A stretch of 64,000 bases of DNA from Rubricella aquisinus (lineage in GTDB: Bacteria > Pseudomonadota > Alphaproteobacteria > Rhodobacterales > Rhodobacteraceae). Shown one piece after another: positions 44,982-53,997 of the stretch. The first letter of the stretch is position 1. Each line of letters starts with the position of its first letter. The position numbers and the translations under genes are program-made. The notes beneath the pieces are model-generated. The model ran no database searches. It was given only the letters and a program-made list of their open reading frames with translations, and was not told the DNA's origin. Location of the stretch: the NCBI RefSeq assembly GCF_014199445.1, contig NZ_JACIJS010000006.1, forward strand, positions 232,640-296,639, read 5' to 3'.

Positions 44982-45743
44982 ATGACCCGCCCCGTGATCG
45001 GTATCATCGGCAATGCGCATCTGATCAACGATCAATACCCGGCGCAGGCTGTTGGCTCCATGAATATGGATGCGGTGTCTCAGGTGTGCGATGCGGTGCC
45101 GGTCATGCTGCCTGCCGATCCGGCGCATGTCAGCGTTTCCGATGCGCTATCCCTTTGTGATGGTTTTATTTTTCCCGGCGGTCGTCCCAATGTGCACCCG
45201 CATGAATACGGCCATGAGGAGACCGAGGCGCATGGCGCCTTCGACCGGGCGCGCGATGCGCTCGCATTGCCGCTTATTCGGGAGGCCGTGGCGCGCGGGG
45301 TGCCTGTGCTGGGCCTGTGCCGTGGGTTTCAGGAGATTGCCGTCGCGTTCGGCTCCACCCTGCACCCGGAGATTCGCGAGCTTCCGGGCCGGATGAATCA
45401 CCGGATGCCGCCCGATGGCACGCTGGAGGAGAAGTTCGAGCTGCGCCATTGGGTGGAATTGACCGATGGCGGGCCGTTTGCCCGCATCTTCAACGCCAAC
45501 CGGGTTTTCACAAATACGTTACACGGGCAGGGCATCGACGTGGCCGGGCCACGGGTGATCGTGGATGGGCGCGCGGAGGATGGCACGGCCGAAGCGATCT
45601 TTATCGAGGGCGCACCCGGTTTTGCGCTGGGCGTTCAGTGGCATCCTGAATATCGCGCGGCAGAAGACCCGACCTCCCGCCCGCTTTTCGCCGCCTTCGG
45701 AGAGGCCGCCCGCGCCACCCGGATCAAGCGGATGGTGGCCTGA
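44982..45743 (+). CDS. Class I glutamine-amidotransferase-like hydrolase (PuuD-like)
   Basis: 253 residues, peptidase C26 family. It starts RPVIGIIGNAHLINDQYPAQAVG, carries the nucleophile in PVLGLCRGFQEIAVAFG (Cys near residue 113), HRMPPDGTLEEKFELRH, and the His/Glu in ALGVQWHPEYRAAED. PuuD-type enzymes hydrolyse gamma-glutamyl-GABA, but many relatives split other gamma-glutamyl amides. GGAGAGACGA precedes the ATG. It lies 57 bases after the previous gene and 57 bases before the dehalogenase, and may share their transcript. Confidence 0.88.
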   Translation: MTRPVIGIIGNAHLINDQYPAQAVGSMNMDAVSQVCDAVPVMLPADPAHVSVSDALSLCDGFIFPGGRPNVHPHEYGHEETEAHGAFDRARDALALPLIREAVARGVPVLGLCRGFQEIAVAFGSTLHPEIRELPGRMNHRMPPDGTLEEKFELRHWVELTDGGPFARIFNANRVFTNTLHGQGIDVAGPRVIVDGRAEDGTAEAIFIEGAPGFALGVQWHPEYRAAEDPTSRPLFAAFGEAARATRIKRMVA

Positions 45744-45800
45744 TCGGGGCTGGTCAATCCTGCTCCCTTTCGCCTTAATGGCCGGGACAGGGAGACCGAT

Positions 45801-48800
45801 ATGAAACTCTTTTCCGACGCGTCCCGCCCGGTGCATCTGGGGCGCTATCCGCTGGAGCGGCTGAAGCGGGGCGCGATGCCCGATCTGGGCCGTGTGCCTG
45901 CCTTTACCCCCATCTCCTTTACCCGGCCCGAAGCGCCCGACAGCATCGTGAACGCGATGGGGGAATATCAGGCGATGCTGGACGCGATCCGCGATGGGCT
46001 GGTGAACAAGGTGCCATCGGAGATACCGAGCGACTTGACAGAGCGCGCCAACCATCTGAAAGGCTTTGGTTATTTCTCTGACGCGACGATGGTGGGCATC
46101 TGTGAGTTGCCCGATGCTGCCCGGCTGACCTCCCCCTACCGGAACCCCGATATCGACCGGTTGGCGGAGGATTTGCGGACCCGGCAAACCAAAACGCTCG
46201 CCTCAGGCATCGACATGATCATGGCCGATCTGCGCGAGTCGATGGAGGCCCCGCCCAAGGGCATCGACGATCACACCCACGCCATCGTCTTCCTCTATGA
46301 CTATCCGCGTGATCCGCGACAGGGGGAGCGGGGCGCGGATTGGATCGCGGATGCGCAGGCGCAACGCGCGGCCTTGCGCGCCAATGAAACGGCGGCGGTG
46401 ATCGGCAATTATCTGCGGCTGTTGGGGCATCCGTCTAAATCCCATTCCGCGTCCAGCAGCGATGTGGACCTCAATGTGCTGACGGTCGCCGCAGGCCTCG
46501 CCACGGTGGAGGAGGACGGCGTGCAGGCCCCATGGCTTGGGCAGCGGTTCGGCGTGGCGGTGGTGACGACGACGCTGGCCATTGCCCCCGATCAGCCGCT
46601 TGCCCCCATGACGCAGCAGCCATGGAACGACACGCGCGGCCCGGCTTGGGCGCTTGGCCTGCGGTCAGGCACAGGCGGGCTGAACCGAGATCCTTATGCC
46701 AAGCGCGATTTTGCCGCTGGCGCGCATCCGTTTGAAAAGCTCAAGCGGGTGGACAGCCCAACCACCTATATCGACGAGCCGAACGTCGCGCGCGTCCCCA
46801 AACGCACCGATATGTTCGCGCGCGCGCAATTCGGGGACATGGGCAAGCCATTGCAGGACGGCGCAAAGGGTGGGCATTACGCGCGCAAAGCCGCGCCAAG
46901 CGGTGCGCAACGCCGCGCGCTTGGGGCGTTCGTCCTGATCCAGGACGGGCCTGCAGGCGATGGCCCGCGCCCCACCGATGCGCAGCGCAATGCCGATGCG
47001 ATCAAGGCGGCGAGCTATTTTCTGGGTGTCGATGCCGTGGGCATCTCCCGCTGTCCTGACTGGACGTGGTATTCCCATGACGCAATCGGGGAGCCGATCA
47101 CCCCCACCCATGACAACGCGATCAGCATGATCATTGATCAAGGGTACGAGACGATGGAGGGCGCGTCGGGCGATGATTGGATCAGCGTCGCGCAATCCAT
47201 GCGCGCCTATCTGCGCTTCTCTCTCCTTGGTGGTGTTATTGCCAAGCAAATCAGGAACCTAGGCTACAATGCTAAGGCGCATACAGTGCTGGATGGGGAG
47301 GTGTTACAGCCGCCCTTGCTGCTGCTGTCGGGCCTTGGGGAAGTGTCGCGGATCGGGGAAGTGATCCTCAACCCATATCTTGGGCCGCGTCTGAAATCGG
47401 GGGTGGTGACCACGGATATGCCGCTGGCGCATGACAAGCCGATTGATTTCGGCCTGCAATCCTTTTGCGAGAGTTGCAACAAATGCGCCCGCGAATGTCC
47501 GTCCGGGGCGATCACCGCCGGGCCGAAACTGATGTTCAACGGCTATGAGATTTGGAAATCCGACAGCCAGAAATGCGCGACCTACCGGATCACCACGCCG
47601 GGGGGCGCGATGTGCGGGCGCTGCATGAAAACATGTCCGTGGAACCTTGAGGGCCTGTTCGCGGAGGCACCATTCCGCTGGGCCGCGATGAACATTCCGC
47701 AGGCCGCCCCCCTGTTGGCAAAGCTGGATGATAAGGTTGGCAATGGTGGCCTGAACCTGGTCAAGAAATGGTGGTGGGATCTGGAACTTGGCCCCGACGG
47801 GGCCTATCGCCCGACCATGCACGCCCTGAATGAGCGTGATTTGCAAACCGATCTGGACTTGAAATACGAGGATCAGACGCTGGCCGTCTATCCCGCCCCA
47901 CTCGCGCCGCATCCATGGCCCTTCCCCTTCCCGATGGATCGTGAGGCCGGGATCGAGGCTTATCAGGCCATGGTCACGGCAGATGAATACCAGCGCCGGC
48001 GCGACGCGGGCGACGAGAGCGTCATCCACCGCACCGCGCCCCATGGCGACGCGCCCGTGATCCGTGTCGAAGTGACCAAGGCGGAGAAAATGACGCCCGA
48101 CATCACCAAATACGAGATGCGCAGCCTTGATGGCAGCGACCTGCCGGAATGGGAGGCGGGTGCGCATCTTGATATCGTGGTGGCCCCAGAATTCCTCCGC
48201 CAATACTCGATGAGCGGCGATCCGGCGGACCGGTCGGTCTATCAGATCGGGGTTCTGCGGGAGGATACAGGCCGGGGTGGCTCCGCGCTGATGCACCGGA
48301 TTTTCTCCGAAGGGCGCAAAATCTTCATCTCCAAACCGATCAACCATTTCCCACTAGCGGAAGGGGCGCGCAAACACATGCTGATGGGGGGCGGGATCGG
48401 GATCACGCCAATGATTGCCTTTGCTCATACGCTGCACCGGCAGGGCGCGGAGTTTGAGTTGCATTATTGCGTGAAATCCCGCGCAACGGCGGGATATCTC
48501 AATGATATTGCGGCGGCCCCATGGGCAGAGCGGGTGCATCTGCATGTGTCGCAGGAAGGCACACGCGCCGATCTGCCGACACTCCTGCGCTATACCGATG
48601 GCGCGCATGTCTATACCTGCGGCCCGGATCGGTTCATGTCCGGCGTGATGGCCGCAGCGGAGGCGGGCGGCTATCCAGAGGATGCGCGGCATTTGGAATA
48701 TTTCTCCGTCCCGGACATACCGGATTATGAGAACCACCCGTTTACGCTGCACCTTGCGCGGTCGGGCCGCAGCTTTGACATTCCGGCTGACAAATCGGCC

Positions 48801-49001
48801 ACGGATGTGCTGGCGGAGCATGGCATCCATGTGGACGTGAAATGCTCTGACGGGATTTGCGGTGTGTGCAAATGCGGCCTTCTGGACGGGGAGGTGGAGC
48901 ACCGCGATTTCGTGCTCTCAAAGGCGCAGCGCAAGACGAGCGTGATTTTGTGCCAATCGCGCGCGGCAGAGCCCGATGGGACCATCACCGTGGATCTATA
49001 A
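45801..49001 (+). CDS. rdhA: Self-sufficient reductive dehalogenase (RdhA-reductase fusion)
   Basis: 1066 residues, no Tat or Sec signal, so cytoplasmic. Residues about 1-330 and 331-545 look like two versions of the corrinoid-binding half (for example RQYLR-like IGNYLRLLGHPSKSH against IAKQIRNLGYNAKAH; LGQRFGVAVVTT against LGPRLKSGVVTTD). Two [4Fe-4S] motifs follow: Cys556, 559, 562, 566, and Cys592, 605, 608, 612. From about 750 there is a reductase: flavin-site RQYSMSGDP, nucleotide-site GGGIGITPM, YTCGPDRFM, and a plant-type [2Fe-2S] domain at Cys1015, 1020, 1023, 1051. This is the catabolic, NAD(P)H-driven type known from Jhaorihella and Comamonas BhbA. Its corrinoid would come from the nearby uptake operon. 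The halogenated substrate is unknown. Confidence 0.93.
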   Translation: MKLFSDASRPVHLGRYPLERLKRGAMPDLGRVPAFTPISFTRPEAPDSIVNAMGEYQAMLDAIRDGLVNKVPSEIPSDLTERANHLKGFGYFSDATMVGICELPDAARLTSPYRNPDIDRLAEDLRTRQTKTLASGIDMIMADLRESMEAPPKGIDDHTHAIVFLYDYPRDPRQGERGADWIADAQAQRAALRANETAAVIGNYLRLLGHPSKSHSASSSDVDLNVLTVAAGLATVEEDGVQAPWLGQRFGVAVVTTTLAIAPDQPLAPMTQQPWNDTRGPAWALGLRSGTGGLNRDPYAKRDFAAGAHPFEKLKRVDSPTTYIDEPNVARVPKRTDMFARAQFGDMGKPLQDGAKGGHYARKAAPSGAQRRALGAFVLIQDGPAGDGPRPTDAQRNADAIKAASYFLGVDAVGISRCPDWTWYSHDAIGEPITPTHDNAISMIIDQGYETMEGASGDDWISVAQSMRAYLRFSLLGGVIAKQIRNLGYNAKAHTVLDGEVLQPPLLLLSGLGEVSRIGEVILNPYLGPRLKSGVVTTDMPLAHDKPIDFGLQSFCESCNKCARECPSGAITAGPKLMFNGYEIWKSDSQKCATYRITTPGGAMCGRCMKTCPWNLEGLFAEAPFRWAAMNIPQAAPLLAKLDDKVGNGGLNLVKKWWWDLELGPDGAYRPTMHALNERDLQTDLDLKYEDQTLAVYPAPLAPHPWPFPFPMDREAGIEAYQAMVTADEYQRRRDAGDESVIHRTAPHGDAPVIRVEVTKAEKMTPDITKYEMRSLDGSDLPEWEAGAHLDIVVAPEFLRQYSMSGDPADRSVYQIGVLREDTGRGGSALMHRIFSEGRKIFISKPINHFPLAEGARKHMLMGGGIGITPMIAFAHTLHRQGAEFELHYCVKSRATAGYLNDIAAAPWAERVHLHVSQEGTRADLPTLLRYTDGAHVYTCGPDRFMSGVMAAAEAGGYPEDARHLEYFSVPDIPDYENHPFTLHLARSGRSFDIPADKSATDVLAEHGIHVDVKCSDGICGVCKCGLLDGEVEHRDFVLSKAQRKTSVILCQSRAAEPDGTITVDL

Positions 49002-49106
49002 GCCGGACAGAAACACGCATACCGTGCATTTGAGGATTGGCGCGCGGCTCAAAACCTGTATAGTTTGAAATAGCTTATCAGGCATTCCGGCACGATCCGC
49101 TGCGAC

Positions 49107-49346
49107 ATGCCAACAGGATCGATGGGGTTTTTGATGGTCGCGCTCATTGTGCTTTACCTCTGTGCGAGCCTTGCTGTGGCAGGGTTGGGGCGGCAAACGG
49201 CCCTTGGCTTTTGGGGGACGTTTTTCGTCTCTTTGGTGCTGACGCCTTTCCTCATCTTTCTGCTGCTTCTGGCCTTTCGCCCAAATCAGAAGGCGCGCAA
49301 TCTGTTATTGCGCGCGCAATTGGACGCCTATGACGAAGATGACTGA
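49107..49346 (+). CDS. Small two-helix membrane protein
   Basis: Up to 79 residues. Two hydrophobic helices (FLMVALIVLYLCASLAVAGLG and FWGTFFVSLVLTPFLIFLLLLAF) are followed by a charged tail (NLLLRAQLDAYDEDD). I do not recognise a family. The start is uncertain: ATG 49107, 49122 (AGGA three bases before) and 49134 are in frame. It may encode a small membrane partner of the SPFH protein that begins 50 bases downstream. Confidence 0.6.
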   Translation: MPTGSMGFLMVALIVLYLCASLAVAGLGRQTALGFWGTFFVSLVLTPFLIFLLLLAFRPNQKARNLLLRAQLDAYDEDD

Positions 49347-49395
49347 TCCCCGGATCGCGCCGTTTCAAATATCTGGCTCAGGGTAAGGGGCGATC

Positions 49396-50685
49396 ATGTC
49401 AGCCGAGGATACGACCAAAAAAGGCACCAAGCCAAAGCGCAAGCGGCCAAGCAAGCTGCGCCTTTGGCTGAGCGGCTGGCGCAGCCGCAACGGCTTCGGC
49501 ATGGCGATGATCCTGTTGGTGTTCCTGTTCGTGGGGGCCATCGCGCTGCCGCGCGCGATTGTGCAGATCCCTGCGGGTCATGCGGGCGTGCTTTGGGCCC
49601 GGTTCGCGGGCGGCACGATCACCGATTTTCACTTGGATGAAGGTCTGCGGTTCATATGGCCATGGGATGAGGTCTATATCTACGACACGCGCCTGCGCAC
49701 CATCGCGCGGACCTATGACACCATCTCGTCCAATGGTCTGAGCATGCAGGTCGAAATCGCGGTGCGGTTCCGGGTGAACAAGGATTCCGTAGGCACCCTT
49801 CACCAGTTGATCGGCCCGAATTATCCCGATGTTCTGATCAACCCGGAGATCGGCTCCCATGCCCGCGAGTTGATTTCGCGCTACACGCCAGAGCAGCTTT
49901 ACACCGAAACGCGTGCGTTCATTCAGGCCCAAATTCTGGAGCGGATGGCGACACAGCTTGGCTCGTCCCTGATCGCGCAGGGCCTGTCGGGGCAGTTGGT
50001 GTTTGTGGAGGACGTGCTGATCCGCTCCGTCACGCTGCCCAGTTCCGTGGTCGAAGCGATCGAGCGGAAAGAGCAGCAATACCAAGTGGTGCTCGAATAC
50101 GATTTCCGCCTTCAGCGGGAGGAGTTGGAACGCCAGCGCAAGAATATCGAAGCGCAAGGTATCCGCGAATTCCAGGACATCGTGTCCGACACGATCACCG
50201 ATGAATATCTGCGCCTGCGCGGTATTGATGCGACGCTTGCCATTGCCACGTCGAACAATTCCAAGATGGTTGTGATGGGCGGCTCCGATGGTTTGCCGGT
50301 TATCCTTAATACGGGCGCGTTCGAACAGGGCGGCGGCGATGACGAAACGCTGGAGCCGATCACCGCGCCATTGGCCCCGAATGCCGCCGTGGTGGAGCCG
50401 CTATCGACCAGTGCGGTGCAGCCCGACAATGACCGGTTGCAAGGCACCCGCAGCCCGCAGACCCGCACCACGGGGTCGCGCCCGGTCACAACATCGACCA
50501 TCTCTCCGGCGGAGAACGCGGATAACCGTGCGCTGCCCGAAGGGGTCAGTGACAACGCGGATGAGCCGCCAACGCTGACGCAATCCCCGCCCTCGAACGC
50601 GGAGCAGTCGCCGCCCTCCAACGCGGCGCAATCGGCCCCTGCGCCCGCTGCCCCGTCCCCGTCCAGTTCCACCACGCGGCCCTGA
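49396..50685 (+). CDS. SPFH/band 7 (prohibitin-like) membrane protein
   Basis: 429 residues. A basic N-terminus and one transmembrane helix (about 35-55: GMAMILLVFLFVGAIALP) lead to the SPFH domain (about 60-230: VQIPAGHAGVLWARFAGGT, TISSNGLSMQVEIAVRFRV, ELISRYTPEQLYTETRAFI, FVEDVLIRSVTLPSSVVEAIERKEQQYQ). A coiled coil follows (LQREELERQRKNIEAQ). The last 110 residues are Ser/Pro/Thr/Ala-rich, with a repeated SPPSNAEQ unit. Such proteins form membrane microdomain cages. AAGGGG precedes the ATG. A PLP enzyme starts six bases later. Confidence 0.88.
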   Translation: MSAEDTTKKGTKPKRKRPSKLRLWLSGWRSRNGFGMAMILLVFLFVGAIALPRAIVQIPAGHAGVLWARFAGGTITDFHLDEGLRFIWPWDEVYIYDTRLRTIARTYDTISSNGLSMQVEIAVRFRVNKDSVGTLHQLIGPNYPDVLINPEIGSHARELISRYTPEQLYTETRAFIQAQILERMATQLGSSLIAQGLSGQLVFVEDVLIRSVTLPSSVVEAIERKEQQYQVVLEYDFRLQREELERQRKNIEAQGIREFQDIVSDTITDEYLRLRGIDATLAIATSNNSKMVVMGGSDGLPVILNTGAFEQGGGDDETLEPITAPLAPNAAVVEPLSTSAVQPDNDRLQGTRSPQTRTTGSRPVTTSTISPAENADNRALPEGVSDNADEPPTLTQSPPSNAEQSPPSNAAQSAPAPAAPSPSSSTTRP

Positions 50686-50691
50686 TCCACG

Positions 50692-51813
50692 ATGGGGAAG
50701 GGCGCGTGTCTGATCCCGTCCGTCACCGGGGTCTTGCCCTGTGATACATGGGTGCTGAGCCGTCAGCCGGGCGGTGATCTTGGTGCCGTGGCTGGTGTGT
50801 TATCCAAGGCGGATATCGCGCGGGCTTCCGCCACCATCACCGCGCGCCCCGATTATGCCCCAACGCCGCTTCTGCCGATGCCCGGCGTCGCGCGTCTGCT
50901 CGGGATCGCCCATCTTGCCTGCAAGGACGAATCCCAGCGGTTCGGCAAGGGCGGGGTCAAGGCACTGGGCGCGCCCTACGGGCTGACCCGATTGTTGGAG
51001 GACGCGTCGGGCACGCCCGAAGCCGTCGCCGCCACCGATGGCAATCACGGCTTGGCGCTTGCATGGGCCGCGCAAGGGGCAGGCGTGCCGTGTCGGATTT
51101 TCATCTCGGAGGACGTGGACCCGCCCCGGCAAACTCGGCTGACCCAAGCGGGCGCGCAATTGTCGATCATCAAAGGCACCTATGATGATGCCGTCGCCGC
51201 GGCAGAGGCCTATGCCGCCGCCGCCCCCGACCGGTTGCTTGTGACCGATACGGATTACACAGGCGGCCTTCCGGTGACGCGGCACATCATGGCGGGATAT
51301 GCGGTGCTCGGTCAGGAATTGGCGGCGCAGACAGCCGCCGCGCCCCCGTCCCATATCCTGCTGCAATGTGGTGTGGGCGGGATGGCTGCGGGCGTGATCG
51401 CGGGCTATGTCGCTGCGCGCGGCAGGCTCGATACCAAGCTCGTGCTTGTGGAGCCGCAATCCGCCGCCTGCCTTTACCAAAGCCTCAAGGGCGGCGCGAT
51501 GCAGGGTGTCGGTGGGGATTTGCTGACCCATATGATGGGGCTGTCCTGCGGCCACCCGTCCCGCCCGGCATGGGATATCCTTTCAGAGCTTGCCGCTGGC
51601 GCGGTTGCGGTGGGGGAGGCGGTCGCGGTGCATCTTCAGCCGATGCTGCGGGAGGGGCGCGGGGGTGACGCACCCTTTGCCTGTGGTGATACGGGGGTTG
51701 CGGGGTTCGCGGCCCTTGCCGAATTGGCCGCAACGGGCCAGATGGGCGCGCTTGGGCTTGGGCCAGATGCCCGCGTCGTCGTGGTCAATTCCGAAGGGCC
51801 GGTCGTGGTATGA
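50692..51813 (+). CDS. Diaminopropionate ammonia-lyase-like PLP enzyme
   Basis: 373 residues, fold type II PLP family. The region LACKDESQRFGKGGVKALGAPYGL contains the expected Schiff-base Lys in GVKALGA, as in diaminopropionate ammonia-lyase. ATDGNHGLALAWAAQGAGVPCRIF and LLQCGVGGMAAGVIAG (phosphate loop) support the fold. Because it is coupled to a phosphopantetheinyl transferase and near an NRPS, it may supply or remove diaminopropionate or a related amino acid, but plain catabolism is equally possible. The stop overlaps the next start as ATGA. Confidence 0.85.
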   Translation: MGKGACLIPSVTGVLPCDTWVLSRQPGGDLGAVAGVLSKADIARASATITARPDYAPTPLLPMPGVARLLGIAHLACKDESQRFGKGGVKALGAPYGLTRLLEDASGTPEAVAATDGNHGLALAWAAQGAGVPCRIFISEDVDPPRQTRLTQAGAQLSIIKGTYDDAVAAAEAYAAAAPDRLLVTDTDYTGGLPVTRHIMAGYAVLGQELAAQTAAAPPSHILLQCGVGGMAAGVIAGYVAARGRLDTKLVLVEPQSAACLYQSLKGGAMQGVGGDLLTHMMGLSCGHPSRPAWDILSELAAGAVAVGEAVAVHLQPMLREGRGGDAPFACGDTGVAGFAALAELAATGQMGALGLGPDARVVVVNSEGPVVV

Positions 51814-52490
51814 GCCTGCGCGTCGTGCTGATGCACACCGCATCCTGCGGGCAGGCAGAGGTTACGGCGGCGCGCGCGCTCCTTTCGCGGGATGAGCAGG
51901 ACAAAGCCGCCGCATTCCGCTTTTTCCGCGATCAGCGCGATTATGTCATGGCTCATGCACTCCTGCGGCGGGAGTTGGCGCGGGCGGTGGACAGGGCGCC
52001 TGCCTCCATCCCCCTGACAACAGATGCCAAGGACAAACCGGTCCTGCTCGGGGCCGGGCCAGCCTTTAACCTTTCGCATTGCGATGGTTTGGTGGCGGTG
52101 GCCCTTGGCCCGCGCGCCCTTGGAGTGGATGTGGAATCGGTCGGCACGGACACCCAAGCGGAGATCTGGGATCAGGTGTTGCACCCGGATGAGCGACGCT
52201 GGCTCGCGGGCCTGCCCGCCGCCGCGCAGCCCTATGCCTTTCGCCAGTTCTGGACGCTGAAAGAAGCGGTGCTGAAGGCTGATGGCATTGCCCTGCGGCA
52301 GGATCCGCGCGCGCTGTGTTTCACCCTTGATCCGGTGCAGTTGCGGGTGGAGGACGGCGCGCGAATCACGCCAGATCACTGGGCCTTTGCGCAGCGCCGC
52401 ATCGGTCCGAGCCATGTCGCGGCTGTGGCCCATGCGCCGGGGGAGGACGTGACGTGGCAGGAGGAGACAGGGCCGCCTACCCGTTGGTGA
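51810..52490 (+). CDS. 4'-phosphopantetheinyl transferase (Sfp type)
   Basis: 226 residues. It converts apo carrier proteins to holo forms with CoA. Motifs: the N-terminal FRDQRDYVMAHALLRRELA, FNLSHCDGLVAVAL, the Mg site LGVDVESV, and FWTLKEAVLKADGIAL. The two-half Sfp layout (not AcpS) fits NRPS carriers. An NRPS end, type II thioesterase and cyclic-peptide exporters lie 10 kb further on, so it probably serves them. It converges on the GNAT gene with a 14-base overlap. Confidence 0.93.
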   Translation: MSLRVVLMHTASCGQAEVTAARALLSRDEQDKAAAFRFFRDQRDYVMAHALLRRELARAVDRAPASIPLTTDAKDKPVLLGAGPAFNLSHCDGLVAVALGPRALGVDVESVGTDTQAEIWDQVLHPDERRWLAGLPAAAQPYAFRQFWTLKEAVLKADGIALRQDPRALCFTLDPVQLRVEDGARITPDHWAFAQRRIGPSHVAAVAHAPGEDVTWQEETGPPTRW

Positions 52491-53238
52491 GGAAAATCTC
52501 TGGCCCGGTGGCTGTGGTCCGCAATGCGGTGCCGCGCGCACCATGGGCAAACGCATCCTTTTGGGCGTCAAAATCAGACAGCGGTAACCACACGCCATCC
52601 TGTCCTGCGCGGTCGGTCCCGTCGTGATGCATCACATAACGCCACGCGCCGTGGGGCATCTGCACGAGGGCGCGCGCTGCCAACGCGGCGCGCAACATGT
52701 TGGGCAGGGAATAGAGGTTATCGGGGGAGACGGTCGCCAATGCGTCCCTCCGGCCAAGCGTCGTCGCCGCCCTGATCCGCCACGCCAGCATCTCGAAATG
52801 CAGCCCGTTTCCCTGCCATTCGGGCAGAACGCCGACGCCGTCAAGCTCCCCCACCGGGCGGGTGTGAAGGGACGCATCCGCGATCAGACGGCCAAGCTCC
52901 CCGCCCGGCTGATCCGGCAGGCCCAACAGGCCGTAGGCGATGATCTCCTCCCCCGATAGATAGCCAAGCGCCACGCCATGCCGGATACGTTCCAACAGAA
53001 ACGCCCGGTCGTCATGGGCGACGACCCCTTTGGGCATCATGGTGCGGGTGCGCTCATGGGTCTGTTCCAGCCGGTCGATATCATCGGTGGTCAAAAGCCG
53101 GACGGTTACCTCCGCACGCCCGGTCGGTGCCACTTGCCCCAGAAAAGACGGGAGGGGGGGCAGATTGCTCAGCTTATCGCGCACGCGGGCCTCCTGAACG
53201 ATCGGGCGCAGATCGGCCGATTTGGCCCGCCGGATCAA
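52477..53238 (-). CDS. GNAT family acetyltransferase
   Basis: 253 residues. The acetyl-CoA loop region GELDGVGVLPEWQGNGLHFEMLAWRIRAA is visible at about 145-170 as V-x-PEWQGNG, the Q/R-x-x-G-x-G/A motif. The N-terminal third (RRAKSADLRPIVQEARVRDKLS) is outside the core. Substrate unknown. It lies on the opposite strand to its neighbours, with a small gap upstream of the sensor operon. Its acyl acceptor could be an amine or a peptide. Confidence 0.8.
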   Translation of the reverse strand: MIRRAKSADLRPIVQEARVRDKLSNLPPLPSFLGQVAPTGRAEVTVRLLTTDDIDRLEQTHERTRTMMPKGVVAHDDRAFLLERIRHGVALGYLSGEEIIAYGLLGLPDQPGGELGRLIADASLHTRPVGELDGVGVLPEWQGNGLHFEMLAWRIRAATTLGRRDALATVSPDNLYSLPNMLRAALAARALVQMPHGAWRYVMHHDGTDRAGQDGVWLPLSDFDAQKDAFAHGARGTALRTTATGPEIFLTNG

Positions 53239-53304
53239 GACCGTTGCACCATGGCAGATGCACCCCTAAAACGGAAGCTGGTGTAAAGGGATAGCCCCAG
53301 CGTG

Positions 53305-53997
53305 ATGAATACTCTGACCTTCCGGTTTTTTGCCGTTGTGCTCGTGTCGATCACGCTGGCCTTTGCGATTTCGGTGTCGCTCAATTATTTCAAATTTCGC
53401 CAGACCATCACGATTTTGGTGGCAGAGCGGATTGATTTCATGGCCTCCGATCTTGCCGCGAGCATCCAGCTTGGCCTTGATCTGGGGTTGGAATTGCAGG
53501 CGATCGAGAATGTGCGCAGCCAGCTTGATCGTGCGGGGCTGCTTGATCCAGGTATTCGGGCGATCTGGGTGGTTGACGGGCAGGGGGCGACGGTGTTTGG
53601 CGCGGCCCCCGATCTGGCGGAGCCGCTGCCGTCGCTCGATACGCTGGACGGCAATTGGGTGCGTGCGGATGACGGGGCGCTGACGGTCGTCTCGCCCCTG
53701 CGCAACAATTTCGGGCTGACGGTCGGGGCCGTCGCCATGCGCTACAGCACCGAACGGACGGAGGCGCAGGCCAGCGCGATGCTGCGCGATCTGATGCAAT
53801 CGGCGTTGGTGATCCTGCCGATCATCCTGATCCCCGCGATCCTCTTGGTGTTTTTGGTGCAGCGGCGCACGTCGCGCCGGTTGCACACCCTTCAGGGGCG
53901 GTTTGAGGGTGCGCATCCCGAGCCGGACCCGGATGATGATCTTGGTCGCATGGCCGAAGATGTGCTGGCCCGCGCCCAGCCGAAAGGCCAGCCATGA
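53305..53997 (+). CDS. Two-TM membrane sensor protein without output domain
   Basis: 230 residues. A transmembrane helix (FFAVVLVSITLAFAISVSL, about 7-26), a periplasmic PAS/Cache-like domain of about 120 residues (IRAIWVVDGQGATVFG, VVSPLRNNFGLTVGAVAMRYS), a second helix (LVILPIILIPAILLVFLV) and a 50-residue charged tail. No kinase, HAMP or GGDEF follows. The layout matches the N-terminal part of the next gene, to which it is coupled by ATGA, so the two may pair as a receptor. ATG 53305 is chosen over the adjacent GTG. Confidence 0.78.
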   Translation: MNTLTFRFFAVVLVSITLAFAISVSLNYFKFRQTITILVAERIDFMASDLAASIQLGLDLGLELQAIENVRSQLDRAGLLDPGIRAIWVVDGQGATVFGAAPDLAEPLPSLDTLDGNWVRADDGALTVVSPLRNNFGLTVGAVAMRYSTERTEAQASAMLRDLMQSALVILPIILIPAILLVFLVQRRTSRRLHTLQGRFEGAHPEPDPDDDLGRMAEDVLARAQPKGQP

